In this document: positions 1 through 7,785 of the stretch, in pieces
How the letters are laid out: the number at the start of each line of letters is the position of its first letter
How positions within the stretch are numbered: the stretch's first letter is position 1
NCBI RefSeq assembly: GCF_000024405.1
Contig: NC_013517.1
Location: 2,604,001 to 2,668,000, forward strand
Length of the DNA stretch: 64,000 nt
Reading direction: 5' to 3'
DNA from: Sebaldella termitidis ATCC 33386
GTDB lineage: Bacteria; Fusobacteriota; Fusobacteriia; Fusobacteriales; Leptotrichiaceae
Translations under genes and position numbers: made by a program
The notes under the pieces: generated by a model
What the model saw: the letters and a program-made list of their open reading frames with translations, nothing else
The model's database searches: none
What the model was told of the DNA's origin: nothing

Positions 1-652
1 TTGTTCTGAATACTGCCGGCCAGAAAAAAGGAAATATTGCTCCTATTGGAATAAATATAAGTATTGTAATTACTGGTACCAATCTATTTCCACTAAAGAA
101 TGCCAGATAATCAGGCAGTGCAACATTTGAAAATTTATTTGTAACATAAGCCGAAACCATACCACAGATAATTCCGCCGAATACACCAGTCTGTAAAGTA
201 AATATTCCCAGCTCACTTGCATACGAAGCTTTTATTCCCTGTGCTTCTGCCACACTCTTACCTGCCTGCATAAGATAATCCACTGATACTACATCAGGTG
301 TTATTCCCATAAATTTTAATATAAGATTTATTACGGTATGAAATATTAAAAATCCCAGAACTGCAGATAATGCAGCAGTTTCCTTATTAATATTGGCAAG
401 TCCTATTGCTATTCCTACTGCAAATAGCAAAGGAAGATTTGCAAATACCAGTGAACCTACAGTAGAACATAATATTAAGATTTTATTCATTATTGTTCCT
501 TCTGCCAAAAAATTCAACTGATATGTTTGAATCAATGTAGGATTAGTAAAAGCACCTCCCACTCCTAACAAAATACCTGCCATTGGCAATATTGCAATCG
601 GCAGCATAAAAGCTCTTCCTATTTTTTGTAAAACAGAAAATATACTCTTCAT
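1..652 (-). CDS. PTS EIIC, glucose/N-acetylglucosamine superfamily (3' part cut by window edge)
   Basis: Membrane permease subunit of a phosphotransferase-system sugar transporter. The frame reads from an ATG at 652 to the window edge with no stop (217 codons seen). It begins MKSIFSVLQKIGRAFMLPIA and continues through several hydrophobic segments typical of the glucose-superfamily EIIC (ILPMAGILLGVGG, FANLPLLFAVGIAIGLA, ALSAVLGFLIFHTVIN). A Shine-Dalgarno (AGGAGGAAAATC) lies just upstream. It directly follows nanE, so the imported sugar is probably N-acetylmannosamine or a related amino sugar that arrives phosphorylated and feeds NanE. That substrate is inferred from context only. The EIIB domain, if fused, lies outside the window. 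Confidence 0.85.
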   Translation of the reverse strand, partial: MKSIFSVLQKIGRAFMLPIAILPMAGILLGVGGAFTNPTLIQTYQLNFLAEGTIMNKILILCSTVGSLVFANLPLLFAVGIAIGLANINKETAALSAVLGFLIFHTVINLILKFMGITPDVVSVDYLMQAGKSVAEAQGIKASYASELGIFTLQTGVFGGIICGMVSAYVTNKFSNVALPDYLAFFSGNRLVPVITILIFIPIGAIFPFFWPAVFRT

Positions 653-667
653 GATTTTCCTCCTAAA

Positions 668-1366
668 TTATACTTCTTTTATTTTCTCGCTAAATGCTTT
701 AGTTATTAACTGAGGCCTTGTTATTGCCCCGCCCACTACTACACAAAATACTCCCAGCTCCAATACTCTTTTTGCTTTTTCCGGAGTATCTATTTTTCCT
801 TCTGCTATTACAGGAACAGTTATTGAATTTAACACATCTTTTAAAAATTTAAAGTCATTATCTGCTATATTCTGATTTTTTGTATTTTCTGTATAACCGT
901 GAAGCGTCGTACCTATGAAATCAAATTTCAGCTTTTCAGCATTTTCTGCTTCTTCCACTGTGGAAATATCAGCCATAAACAGCTGTTTTGGATATTTCTC
1001 CTTTACAGTTTTAAAAAATTCATTTAATTCCGCTGCTTTGGGTCTCATTCTTAGGGTCGCATCCAGTGCTATTATCTCTGCACCGCTTTGAACAAGAGCA
1101 TCTATTTCATCCATAGTAGGTGTTATATATACCTCAGAATCAGGATATTCTTTTTTTATTATCCCAATTACCGGCAGATTTACAGTTTTCTTTATTTCTG
1201 TTATGTCTGCCACGGTATTTGCTCTTATTCCGATGGCACCGCCTTCCTTTGCGGCAAGAGCCATCCTTCCCATGATGAACGAACTGTGCAGCGGTTCATC
1301 TTCTAATGCCTGGCATGATACAATAAGATTTTTTCTTAAGGTCTCCATTACTTCTTTATTTTTCAT
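668..1366 (-). CDS. nanE: N-acetylmannosamine-6-phosphate 2-epimerase
   Basis: Converts ManNAc-6-phosphate to GlcNAc-6-phosphate in sialic acid and amino-sugar catabolism (cytoplasmic TIM barrel). The product is 232 aa from the ATG at 1366, preceded by GGAGAAAAT; a longer in-frame reading to 1426 lacks a good ribosome site. Family features are visible: an N-terminal [12 protein letters not shown], the GAxGIRANT block ([15 protein letters not shown]), [12 protein letters not shown], and a C-terminal [15 protein letters not shown] with a phosphate-binding [10 protein letters not shown]. It is first in an operon with the PTS EIIC, 15 bp apart. A strong promoter sits at 1430-1457. Confidence 0.95.
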   Translation of the reverse strand: MKNKEVMETLRKNLIVSCQALEDEPLHSSFIMGRMALAAKEGGAIGIRANTVADITEIKKTVNLPVIGIIKKEYPDSEVYITPTMDEIDALVQSGAEIIALDATLRMRPKAAELNEFFKTVKEKYPKQLFMADISTVEEAENAEKLKFDFIGTTLHGYTENTKNQNIADNDFKFLKDVLNSITVPVIAEGKIDTPEKAKRVLELGVFCVVVGGAITRPQLITKAFSEKIKEV

Positions 1367-1429
1367 ATTTTCTCCTTTTTGGAAATTTGCTCCTTTTTTT
1401 ATTGTAAAAATAAATTTTCGTTCCACTAA

Positions 1430-1457
1430 TTTATACCATATTTTTTTATTTTGTCAA
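1430..1457 (-). promoter_or_regulatory. Sigma-70-type promoter of nanE-PTS
   Basis: TTGACA (1457-1452), a 16-bp spacer and TATAAA (1435-1430) with an extended-10 TGG just before it. It lies about 65 bp before the nanE start, in the only gap between nanE and pgeF. Confidence 0.7.
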
Positions 1458-1474
1458 ATTAAATTTCCTATATA

Positions 1475-1518
1475 ATAAAAAAACATGCCTGATATCCTGC
1501 TGTATCAGCATGTTTTTT
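1475..1518 (-). terminator. Rho-independent terminator after pgeF
   Basis: On the minus strand, AAACATGCTGATA pairs with a near-perfect partner ending GCATGTTT around a short loop and is followed by a T-run. It lies 10 bp past the pgeF stop. A-rich sequence on the other side means it may work in both directions. Confidence 0.75.
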
Positions 1519-1527
1519 ATTTATTTT

Positions 1528-2277
1528 TTATTCAAAAGCTATAAGTGCAGTTGCTCTTCCTGAATCTTTTCCTTCTCTTCTGTAAGAATGAAATTTTTCT
1601 TCCATTGTACTCTCAGAAGCTGTAATAATATTTTTATCAGGAATTCCCATTCTCAAAGCCGATATTTTATTAAATCCCACATTATCAAAATAATATTTTG
1701 ATTTATTTTTAGAATAAATAAATGAATTTTCTATAAGCTCTCTGTCAAATTTTTCTGTAAATTTTTCATAAAATTCTGTTCCTACTTCATAGTCAGAAAC
1801 ACCTATTCCTATTCCCAAAGCTAATAATATATTTTTGGGATTGCTTCCATACTCCTTTATCATAGTCTCCAAAAGATTTTTCTGTATTTCCTTATATGTC
1901 CCCGGCCATCCTGAATGTGCTACACCAATAGCATTATTTTCCATGTCATAGATAAATATAGGAAGGCAGTCTGCATAAAATGTAAACAATGCCACATCTT
2001 TCCTGTTAGTTATAAATCCGTCTATACCATGATAAGAATATCTTGTTACATGCTCATTAATTATTTTTATATTGTTACTGTGCGTTTGATGTGATTTTAC
2101 TTCTATTCTTTCGTCCATTTTCAGCATTTTAAGTAATTTTGCTCTGTTTTCACAGGGCTTATCTTTACTTTCACAGTAATCTGACATATTACCAAGACTT
2201 TTTTTAGTGTATACCGCTGTTATTCCGTTTTTCTTGAATCTATCTACATAGTAATAATCTTTTTCTTCTCTATACAT
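1528..2277 (-). CDS. pgeF: PgeF/YfiH family (multicopper polyphenol oxidase-like, LACC1 fold)
   Basis: A 249-aa cytoplasmic protein of the YfiH/DUF152 family. Members have been described as peptidoglycan-editing hydrolases and as purine nucleoside phosphorylase/laccase-like enzymes, so the exact reaction here is uncertain. The conserved metal ligands are visible: SHQTHSNNI (residues 62-70), YADCLPIFIY with Cys104, and GVAHSGWPGT with His121. The length is normal for the family. It is the last gene of the run from queA down to pgeF, and a terminator follows it at once. A 23-bp gap separates it from the lipoprotein gene upstream. Confidence 0.88.
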   Translation of the reverse strand: MYREEKDYYYVDRFKKNGITAVYTKKSLGNMSDYCESKDKPCENRAKLLKMLKMDERIEVKSHQTHSNNIKIINEHVTRYSYHGIDGFITNRKDVALFTFYADCLPIFIYDMENNAIGVAHSGWPGTYKEIQKNLLETMIKEYGSNPKNILLALGIGIGVSDYEVGTEFYEKFTEKFDRELIENSFIYSKNKSKYYFDNVGFNKISALRMGIPDKNIITASESTMEEKFHSYRREGKDSGRATALIAFE

Positions 2278-2300
2278 AACCTACCTCCGTTTAGAAAAAA

Positions 2301-3041
2301 TTACTGTCTGCTGTCCAGCTCATTTTCATAAAAATCATATATTTTCAGCATATCTGCTCTTTCTGTTTCGGTCAATTCTCTTGTTCTTTTTGTATTAGTA
2401 TAATCACTGTATAAAACTACCTCTATTTTTTCTCCTGATTTCAGAAGTCTCACCAGGTCATCAGTCTGTTTATCATCCAGAATAAAAGCTACATACTCTT
2501 CTGTATTCAGATTAGCTCTTGTTCTGTCCAGCCAAAACGAATTGCCGGAAAGCTTCATTGCTTCAAAGTTTATTCTTACCAGATCTCTTGAGCTTTTAAA
2601 ATCTACGGCACCCATATGAAACCAGTTTTTACTTCTGTTTTTTATAGAAAGATAAAGATATTTTCTGTTATCAGCATTTTTATCATCCTTGATAAAGAAA
2701 AATACATAATCATCCTGTTTAAAAATATTATTTTCAAGTTTATAATAAACCGGTTCTTTTTCAAAATCAATTTTTATAAAATTATATAAAAACTTCTTCA
2801 CAGCACCGGGTTTTTCAGGATATTCAGGAAATATTTCTTCTTTTTCACTTTCAGAAAGGCTGTTAAAATAAACCTTGTCTTTTTTCTCCAGAAGCTCTAT
2901 ACCATTTCCCGCAGCATAGGTATTATATTCTTTTGTTTCCTTATATCCTGTATTTACTATTCTTTCATAGTTTGTAACAGTTCTGCATGATGTTATCCCC
3001 AGCACCAGTAATGAAAGAAAAAATATTTTCTGTATTTTCAT
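2301..3041 (-). CDS. Putative lipoprotein of unknown function
   Basis: A 246-aa predicted lipoprotein. The N-terminus MKIQKIFFLSLLVLGITSC is a signal peptide with a lipobox ending at Cys. The mature part is polar and charged with no transmembrane segment, and I recognise no domain. The ATG at 3041 is chosen because the preceding GGGGTGA is a good ribosome site; an in-frame GTG three codons earlier is the alternative. The ribosome site overlaps the ispA stop, so translation is probably coupled. A basic, Glu-rich C-terminal stretch (ELTETERADMLKIYDFYE) resembles a motif in the DUF896 protein at 60588 (RELTEEEKEERIKY). That resemblance is probably chance. Confidence 0.7.
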   Translation of the reverse strand: MKIQKIFFLSLLVLGITSCRTVTNYERIVNTGYKETKEYNTYAAGNGIELLEKKDKVYFNSLSESEKEEIFPEYPEKPGAVKKFLYNFIKIDFEKEPVYYKLENNIFKQDDYVFFFIKDDKNADNRKYLYLSIKNRSKNWFHMGAVDFKSSRDLVRINFEAMKLSGNSFWLDRTRANLNTEEYVAFILDDKQTDDLVRLLKSGEKIEVVLYSDYTNTKRTRELTETERADMLKIYDFYENELDSRQ

Positions 3042-3042
3042 G

Positions 3043-3915
3043 TCACTCACCCCTGTTACTGATATAATCTGCCAGCTCTACCAGAATTTCAGCATTTTCA
3101 AAATTTTCTCTTATTAATTGTTTGGCCTTTTCAGTATAATCATTCAGAATTTCCTTTGTTTTTTCCAGTCCGAAAAGCTTAGGATAAGTAGTCTTATTAT
3201 TCTTTTCATCGCTTGATTCTTTTCCGGTTTTTTCAAAATCTCCTTCTATATCCAAAAGGTCATCTTTTATTTGAAAAGCAATTCCTATTAATTCAGAATA
3301 CTCCAGAAGAACTTCTTTTTGTTTTCCTTCTATGGCCAGAGCCTCCAGAGGAAGTTCCACTGCAGCCTTTAATAATTTCCCTGTTTTATGGCTGTGTATA
3401 TATTTTAGAGTATCAAAAGATATTTCTTTATTCTCAGATTCCATATCAACATATTGCCCGCCGACCATTCCGTTTATTCCCGAATAATCTGACAGAATTC
3501 TGATTATATTTACTTTTCCGGAATTTTCTATTTTTTCAGAAGCGGAGATCACATAAAAAGCATAAGTCAGTAAAGCATCACCGGCAAGAATAGCCGTAGC
3601 TTCATCAAATTTTTTATGAGTAGTAAGTTTTCCTCTTCTGTATGTATCATCATCCATAGCCGGAAGATCATCATGTACAAGCGAATATGAATGTATACAT
3701 TCCAATGCTGCTGCTGTATCTTCTATCCTGCTGTAATCTTGATTAAATATATCTGCTATCATATACATGAGAACCGGTCTCAGTCTTTTTCCCCCGTTCA
3801 TCACCGAATAAATCATTGATTCAGCCAATCTTTCAGGATATTTCAGCTCTGTCATTTTTTCCTGCAGATATTTTTCAAAAATCTCTCTTTTTTCTTTTAA
3901 ATATATTTTCAGCAT
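3043..3915 (-). CDS. ispA: Polyprenyl (farnesyl/geranylgeranyl) diphosphate synthase
   Basis: Condenses IPP with allylic diphosphates to give C15 or C20 prenyl diphosphates (cytoplasm, isoprenoid pathway). It is 290 aa, usual for IspA. The first Asp-rich motif, HDDLPAMDDD (residues 81-90), is followed by RRGKLTTH. The second, QIKDDLLDIEGD, starts near residue 215. The GGKRLRPVL substrate-binding block is at 41-49. The start overlaps the xseB stop by one base (TAATG), so the two are translationally coupled. The xseB-ispA order is common in bacteria. Product chain length cannot be settled from the sequence. Confidence 0.92.
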   Translation of the reverse strand: MLKIYLKEKREIFEKYLQEKMTELKYPERLAESMIYSVMNGGKRLRPVLMYMIADIFNQDYSRIEDTAAALECIHSYSLVHDDLPAMDDDTYRRGKLTTHKKFDEATAILAGDALLTYAFYVISASEKIENSGKVNIIRILSDYSGINGMVGGQYVDMESENKEISFDTLKYIHSHKTGKLLKAAVELPLEALAIEGKQKEVLLEYSELIGIAFQIKDDLLDIEGDFEKTGKESSDEKNNKTTYPKLFGLEKTKEILNDYTEKAKQLIRENFENAEILVELADYISNRGE

Positions 3916-4136
3916 TACTCAAACTCCTCTAATACTATATCATTATTTTTTTCCAATACCTTCATTACTTTTCCCTCAGCAGCCTCAAGAAGTGTTTCTG
4001 ACTCCTTTATGAGCTTTATTGCTTTTTCATATTCTTTTATAGAATCATCCAGAGATAATTCACCTGCTTCAAGCTTTTCTATTATTTCATCAATTTCCAG
4101 TATTCTTTCTTCAAAATTTTTTTTCTTTGCTGACAT
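3915..4136 (-). CDS. xseB: Exodeoxyribonuclease VII small subunit
   Basis: A 73-aa small subunit that joins XseA to form exonuclease VII, which degrades single-stranded DNA. The family pattern is plain: FEERILEIDEIIEKLEAGEL, then SLDDSIKEYEKAIKLIKESE and a short acidic tail. The protein should be two helices forming a coiled coil. xseA is not in this window. The gene sits between rsmD and ispA and overlaps ispA by one base. Confidence 0.9.
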   Translation of the reverse strand: MSAKKKNFEERILEIDEIIEKLEAGELSLDDSIKEYEKAIKLIKESETLLEAAEGKVMKVLEKNNDIVLEEFE

Positions 4137-4156
4137 AAAATCACCTCTTCAAATTT

Positions 4157-4708
4157 TTATTTATATCTGTAAAAAGACAGAATTTTTTTGTTATAATCTC
4201 TTTCGTCATATTTAACAAGGTCACCTATCTCATCAGGAAGCTTTTCATAATTTCCATGTTCCGAGATGATAATCCCCTCTTTTTTTAAGACTTTGCACTC
4301 TGAAATTTTTTTCAGCGTATCAAAAGATATATTTTCTTTATATGGAGGATCCAAAAATATTATATCAAACAGCTCGCCTTTTCTCTGTAATATTTCCAAT
4401 GCACGAATTACATCATTCTTATATGCTCTTGATATATTTTCAAAACCACAGTTATTTATATTTTCTATAATTATTCTAAGTGCTTCTTTATCCTGCTCTA
4501 TTAATATTGCTCTTCTTGCTCCGCGGCTTAAAGCCTCTATTGCTATACTCCCGGTACCTGCATACAGATCCAGAAAGCTGCTGTCTGTTATTTCATCGCT
4601 TATTATGCTGAAAATAGCCTCTTTCACACGCTCAAGCGTAGGTCTTGTTTCTCTTCCTTCTTTGGTTTTCAGTTTTTTATTTTTAACACTTCCAGCTACT
4701 ACTCTCAT
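4157..4708 (-). CDS. rsmD: 16S rRNA (guanine(966)-N2)-methyltransferase
   Basis: An AdoMet-dependent methyltransferase that modifies G966 of 16S rRNA during 30S assembly. It is 183 aa. The N-terminal RVVAGSVKNKKLKT and TRPTLERVKEAIF blocks are typical of RsmD. The SAM-binding FLDLYAGTGSIAIEALSRGA starts at residue 46, and the catalytic DPPY is at 120-123. It sits 21 bp upstream of xseB in the same run. Confidence 0.93.
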   Translation of the reverse strand: MRVVAGSVKNKKLKTKEGRETRPTLERVKEAIFSIISDEITDSSFLDLYAGTGSIAIEALSRGARRAILIEQDKEALRIIIENINNCGFENISRAYKNDVIRALEILQRKGELFDIIFLDPPYKENISFDTLKKISECKVLKKEGIIISEHGNYEKLPDEIGDLVKYDERDYNKKILSFYRYK

Positions 4709-4717
4709 AATACCACC

Positions 4718-5212
4718 TTAATCTAAAAATATATAATTATCGTTTTTATCTTTTTTTACTTTTCCTGATATTGTCTTATTCTTAAATACGAGTTTATAAA
4801 ATAATATTCCTGATATTCCAAGTAAACTCCATAATACTGTTTTCACAAGAACAAGACCTGTTTTATCTGTATAAAATGCATACATTATATTCAAAAGAGA
4901 AAATAAAAACATAATTCTGTAACCGAAGCCATTTCCTTCCTTCAGATAAAAAAACAGAAAAAAGGCAAGTATAATTACCAGAAAATTCATGCTTAATGCT
5001 GCATTTATTACTAACAGAAATATAATTATATAGTTATAATATTTTGTCTTATTTCTTACCTCTAGCGGAAGGTACTCAGCCACTTTATCAGCAAGAACAC
5101 TATCATCATTCCCGTCTTTCAGAGTGTTATAAATGCTTTTCTGACTTCTGCCCGAAGCAAGTGCTTCCCTTATTTCTTTCTCAAGAGAATACTTTGTCTC
5201 TTTTTTTTTCAT
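4718..5212 (-). CDS. Membrane protein of unknown function
   Basis: A 164-aa protein not matched to a family. A charged N-terminal region of about 70 residues (YSLEKEIREALASGRSQKSI) resembles a small helical domain. Three or four hydrophobic segments follow (YIIIFLLVINAALSMNFLVI, IMFLFSLLNIMYAFY, TVLWSLLGISGILFYKLVF) and the tail is basic. The ATG at 5212 is preferred because AGGGAGAATTT precedes it. It lies between rsmD and a secreted protein, 13 bp after the latter's stop. Confidence 0.65.
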   Translation of the reverse strand: MKKKETKYSLEKEIREALASGRSQKSIYNTLKDGNDDSVLADKVAEYLPLEVRNKTKYYNYIIIFLLVINAALSMNFLVIILAFFLFFYLKEGNGFGYRIMFLFSLLNIMYAFYTDKTGLVLVKTVLWSLLGISGILFYKLVFKNKTISGKVKKDKNDNYIFLD

Positions 5213-5225
5213 AAATTCTCCCTGT

Positions 5226-5882
5226 CTACTCATATTTTATCGTGAGTATTCCGTCCAGTAATACATCTTTGGCATTCATATAATAAGTTCCATCGGAATT
5301 TTCATAAAATTCATATACTCCGTAAGCAATTGAGCTTATATTTTTGTCTCCCTTGTCTATATTTATTTCCAGAACATCAGCTTTGTTTTCCAAAAAATTA
5401 TTCTTTATATTAAAACTATAATTCAGCTCATTCTCCTCTATATTTTTTAATATATAGGAAATCTGCATTACTATTGATTTTCCTGTATGAATTTTTCCTC
5501 CTATGCCGAACCATTCTCTCTGTATTTTGCTGCCGTCCTCTTCAAAATTTATTACTGCACGCAAATTCGGAACGTCATTTTCTCCGATTTTATATTTTAT
5601 TTTTTCAATATACTTATTTGGTGTCTTTTCAAGATATTGATCCAGCGAAAAAATATATGTTTCCTTTATATCCCTGTTATCTGTATTCTCTAAAATATAC
5701 CTTGTTTTTACTGATATTTTATTATCTTTCAAAAATTTTATATCTATAATTTCTTTTGCTATTTTTATATTTTCTTCACGTACTATTTTTAAATTTCCAA
5801 CATTTATAAATTTAGATTCTGCAATAGTATTTTCAGAAAAACACAATACTGAAAATAATAAAAATACAATTACTTTTTTCAC
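5226..5882 (-). CDS. Secreted protein of unknown function
   Basis: A 218-aa protein with a cleavable signal peptide (MKKVIVFLLFSVLCFSENTI) and a largely beta-rich mature part containing alternating patterns such as ISVKTRYILENTDNRDIKET. The cysteine in the signal has Leu before it and does not fit a lipobox, so a soluble periplasmic or outer-membrane-associated location is more likely. No catalytic motif is visible. It forms a small unit with the two neighbouring unknown genes. Confidence 0.65.
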   Translation of the reverse strand: MKKVIVFLLFSVLCFSENTIAESKFINVGNLKIVREENIKIAKEIIDIKFLKDNKISVKTRYILENTDNRDIKETYIFSLDQYLEKTPNKYIEKIKYKIGENDVPNLRAVINFEEDGSKIQREWFGIGGKIHTGKSIVMQISYILKNIEENELNYSFNIKNNFLENKADVLEINIDKGDKNISSIAYGVYEFYENSDGTYYMNAKDVLLDGILTIKYE

Positions 5883-5903
5883 AATTCCTCCCTGTTTCTA
5901 TTT

Positions 5904-6491
5904 TCATTGTTTTCCTATAAAATATATCAAATTTTCAGTTTTTTTCCCATTATTCAATAAAAATTCCGAAAAATTTCCATATTTTATCCTTACATCCTTT
6001 TTCAAAACAAAAAATAAAAATAACTCTGAACCATCATCTAAAAAATACATTTTCAGGTTATTTGCTTCCAATACCTCTGAAATAAAGTCAAAGAATAATT
6101 CCGTGCTGTATCTCCTGTCAGTAAAAAAACATTTCCTCAATATTTCCAATATTACTTCCTGAGTAAGTATCTCCTGAAATAAAATATCAAACATTTCTGC
6201 TGCTCTGTTCCATTCTGCTTCTTTATCAAATATATCTTCTCTGTAATAAAGAACTCCCAAGCTGTAGTATACGGCAAATTTTTTCAAAACTGCATAAATA
6301 TTTGTATTATCAGTATTATTTCCAAATACTTCTTTATGTTTAAAAATCTCCTCTGTATATTTCTTTTTATCATCATAAAATAAATATATATATTTTTCAA
6401 ATTCATGATATTTCTCTTTCAGAATTATCTTTGATATTTCTATTATTTTTCTGCTTTTTATATTAAAAATTATTTTTTTAATGTTAGTCAT
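5904..6491 (-). CDS. Hypothetical cytoplasmic protein
   Basis: A 195-aa protein rich in Lys, Ile, Phe and Glu, with no signal peptide or clear membrane segment. It looks helical throughout (NIKSRKIIEISKIILKEKYH at the start). No domain was recognised. It lies between queA and the secreted-protein gene with short gaps (35 and 21 bp), so it is probably cotranscribed with them. Confidence 0.6.
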   Translation of the reverse strand: MTNIKKIIFNIKSRKIIEISKIILKEKYHEFEKYIYLFYDDKKKYTEEIFKHKEVFGNNTDNTNIYAVLKKFAVYYSLGVLYYREDIFDKEAEWNRAAEMFDILFQEILTQEVILEILRKCFFTDRRYSTELFFDFISEVLEANNLKMYFLDDGSELFLFFVLKKDVRIKYGNFSEFLLNNGKKTENLIYFIGKQ

Positions 6492-6526
6492 AAAACACCT
6501 TATAATTTTTTATTTTTATAAAAAAA

Positions 6527-7546
6527 TTAATATATAAACATTGCGTCTCCAAAACTGTAAAATCTGTATTTCTCCTGAATCGCAGTTTCATATGCCGTAA
6601 AAATAAAATTCTTTCCTGCAAATGCGGATATAAGCATAAGCAGAGTTGATTTCGGCAGATGAAAGTTCGTAATCAGGGCATCTACTATTTTAAATTTATA
6701 ATCTCCATATATGAATATATCTGTTTCACCATCGCCCGAAATCACCTCTGCCCCGTTATTAGAGGATTCCAGTGTTCTCACAGTGGTCGTCCCCACAGCA
6801 ATAATCCTTCTGCCTTCTCTCTTGGCTCTGTTAATAATCTCTGCACTTTCTTCCGGAATATGATATTTTTCATGGTGCATTTTATGTTCTAATATATTTT
6901 CTGTCTGTACAGGTCTGAATGTACCCAGCCCTACATCAAGGTATATCTCTGTCAGCTCTACTCCGGAATCTTTCAATTTTTCCAAAAGCTCATTTGTAAA
7001 ATGCAGTCCTGCTGTAGGTGCCGCCACTGACTCTCCCTCTTTAGCATATACTGTCTGATATCTGTTCTTATCTTTCAGTTGTTCAGTAATATAAGGCGGA
7101 AGCGGCATTTCACCCAATTCATCAAGTATTTCCTCAAAATTTCCCTCATATATAAATTCCAGTATTCTGTTTCCGTCGTCTTTTACTTCTTTCAAAACTG
7201 CTTCCAGTTTTCCCTCAAGAAAAACCAGCTTTTGTCCGATTTTCAGTTTTTTGGCAGGTTTCAAAAGAACTTCCCATGTATTTAAATCAATACGTTTTAA
7301 TAAAAAGCATTCAAGAATACTTCCAGTATCTTTCTTTCCGAATAATCTGGCAGGAATAACCCTTGTTCTGTTTACTACAAGAACATCTCCTTTTTTCAGA
7401 TAGTCGGATATATTATAAAACTTTTTATGCTCTATGACCTGCTTATTCTTCTCAAGTACCATTAACTTTGAATGATCTCTCGGTTCCATAGCACTCTGTG
7501 CTATCAAATTATCTGGCAGGTCAAAATCAAAATCCGATAGTTTCAT
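6527..7546 (-). CDS. queA: S-adenosylmethionine:tRNA ribosyltransferase-isomerase
   Basis: Transfers and isomerises the ribosyl group of AdoMet onto preQ1-modified tRNA, giving epoxyqueuosine. It is 339 aa. Landmarks are the N-terminal [20 protein letters not shown], the SKLMVLEK block, [11 protein letters not shown], the strongly conserved [22 protein letters not shown], and the C-terminal [18 protein letters not shown]. It is the first gene of the run from 7546 down to 1528. No preQ1-riboswitch-like element was seen in the 240 bp upstream. Confidence 0.95.
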   Translation of the reverse strand: MKLSDFDFDLPDNLIAQSAMEPRDHSKLMVLEKNKQVIEHKKFYNISDYLKKGDVLVVNRTRVIPARLFGKKDTGSILECFLLKRIDLNTWEVLLKPAKKLKIGQKLVFLEGKLEAVLKEVKDDGNRILEFIYEGNFEEILDELGEMPLPPYITEQLKDKNRYQTVYAKEGESVAAPTAGLHFTNELLEKLKDSGVELTEIYLDVGLGTFRPVQTENILEHKMHHEKYHIPEESAEIINRAKREGRRIIAVGTTTVRTLESSNNGAEVISGDGETDIFIYGDYKFKIVDALITNFHLPKSTLLMLISAFAGKNFIFTAYETAIQEKYRFYSFGDAMFIY

Positions 7547-7721
7547 TTTTTCTCCTTGTGTTTCATCTACATTGTTTTATTTTTGAATCTTTTATATTAT
7601 AACACATTTTCCTTATTAAAATATATTAAAAATATATTTTTGCATTTATTTATTTCAACAGAAAAAATCTGTTCAAAATAAATTCAAGCTGACTTTTTAG
7701 GTCACACTATATTTACTGTAA

Positions 7722-7765
7722 TAAAAAATGAGTGTTTCCGGATTGAACATTTCCCGGAAACACTC
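7722..7765 (-). terminator. Terminator of the first autotransporter
   Basis: A perfect 12-bp stem GAGTGTTTCCGG / CCGGAAACACTC (7754-7765 with 7730-7741) with a 12-nt loop, followed on the minus strand by ATTTTTTATT. It lies 21 bp beyond the autotransporter stop. Confidence 0.9.
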
Positions 7766-7785
7766 CGCTTTAACATTTTTGTAAA

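Noticed and set aside
7659-7674. ACAGAAAAAATCTGT present here and again near 18704
   Set aside because: Short AT-rich palindrome repeated twice; too little to call a site or repeat family.
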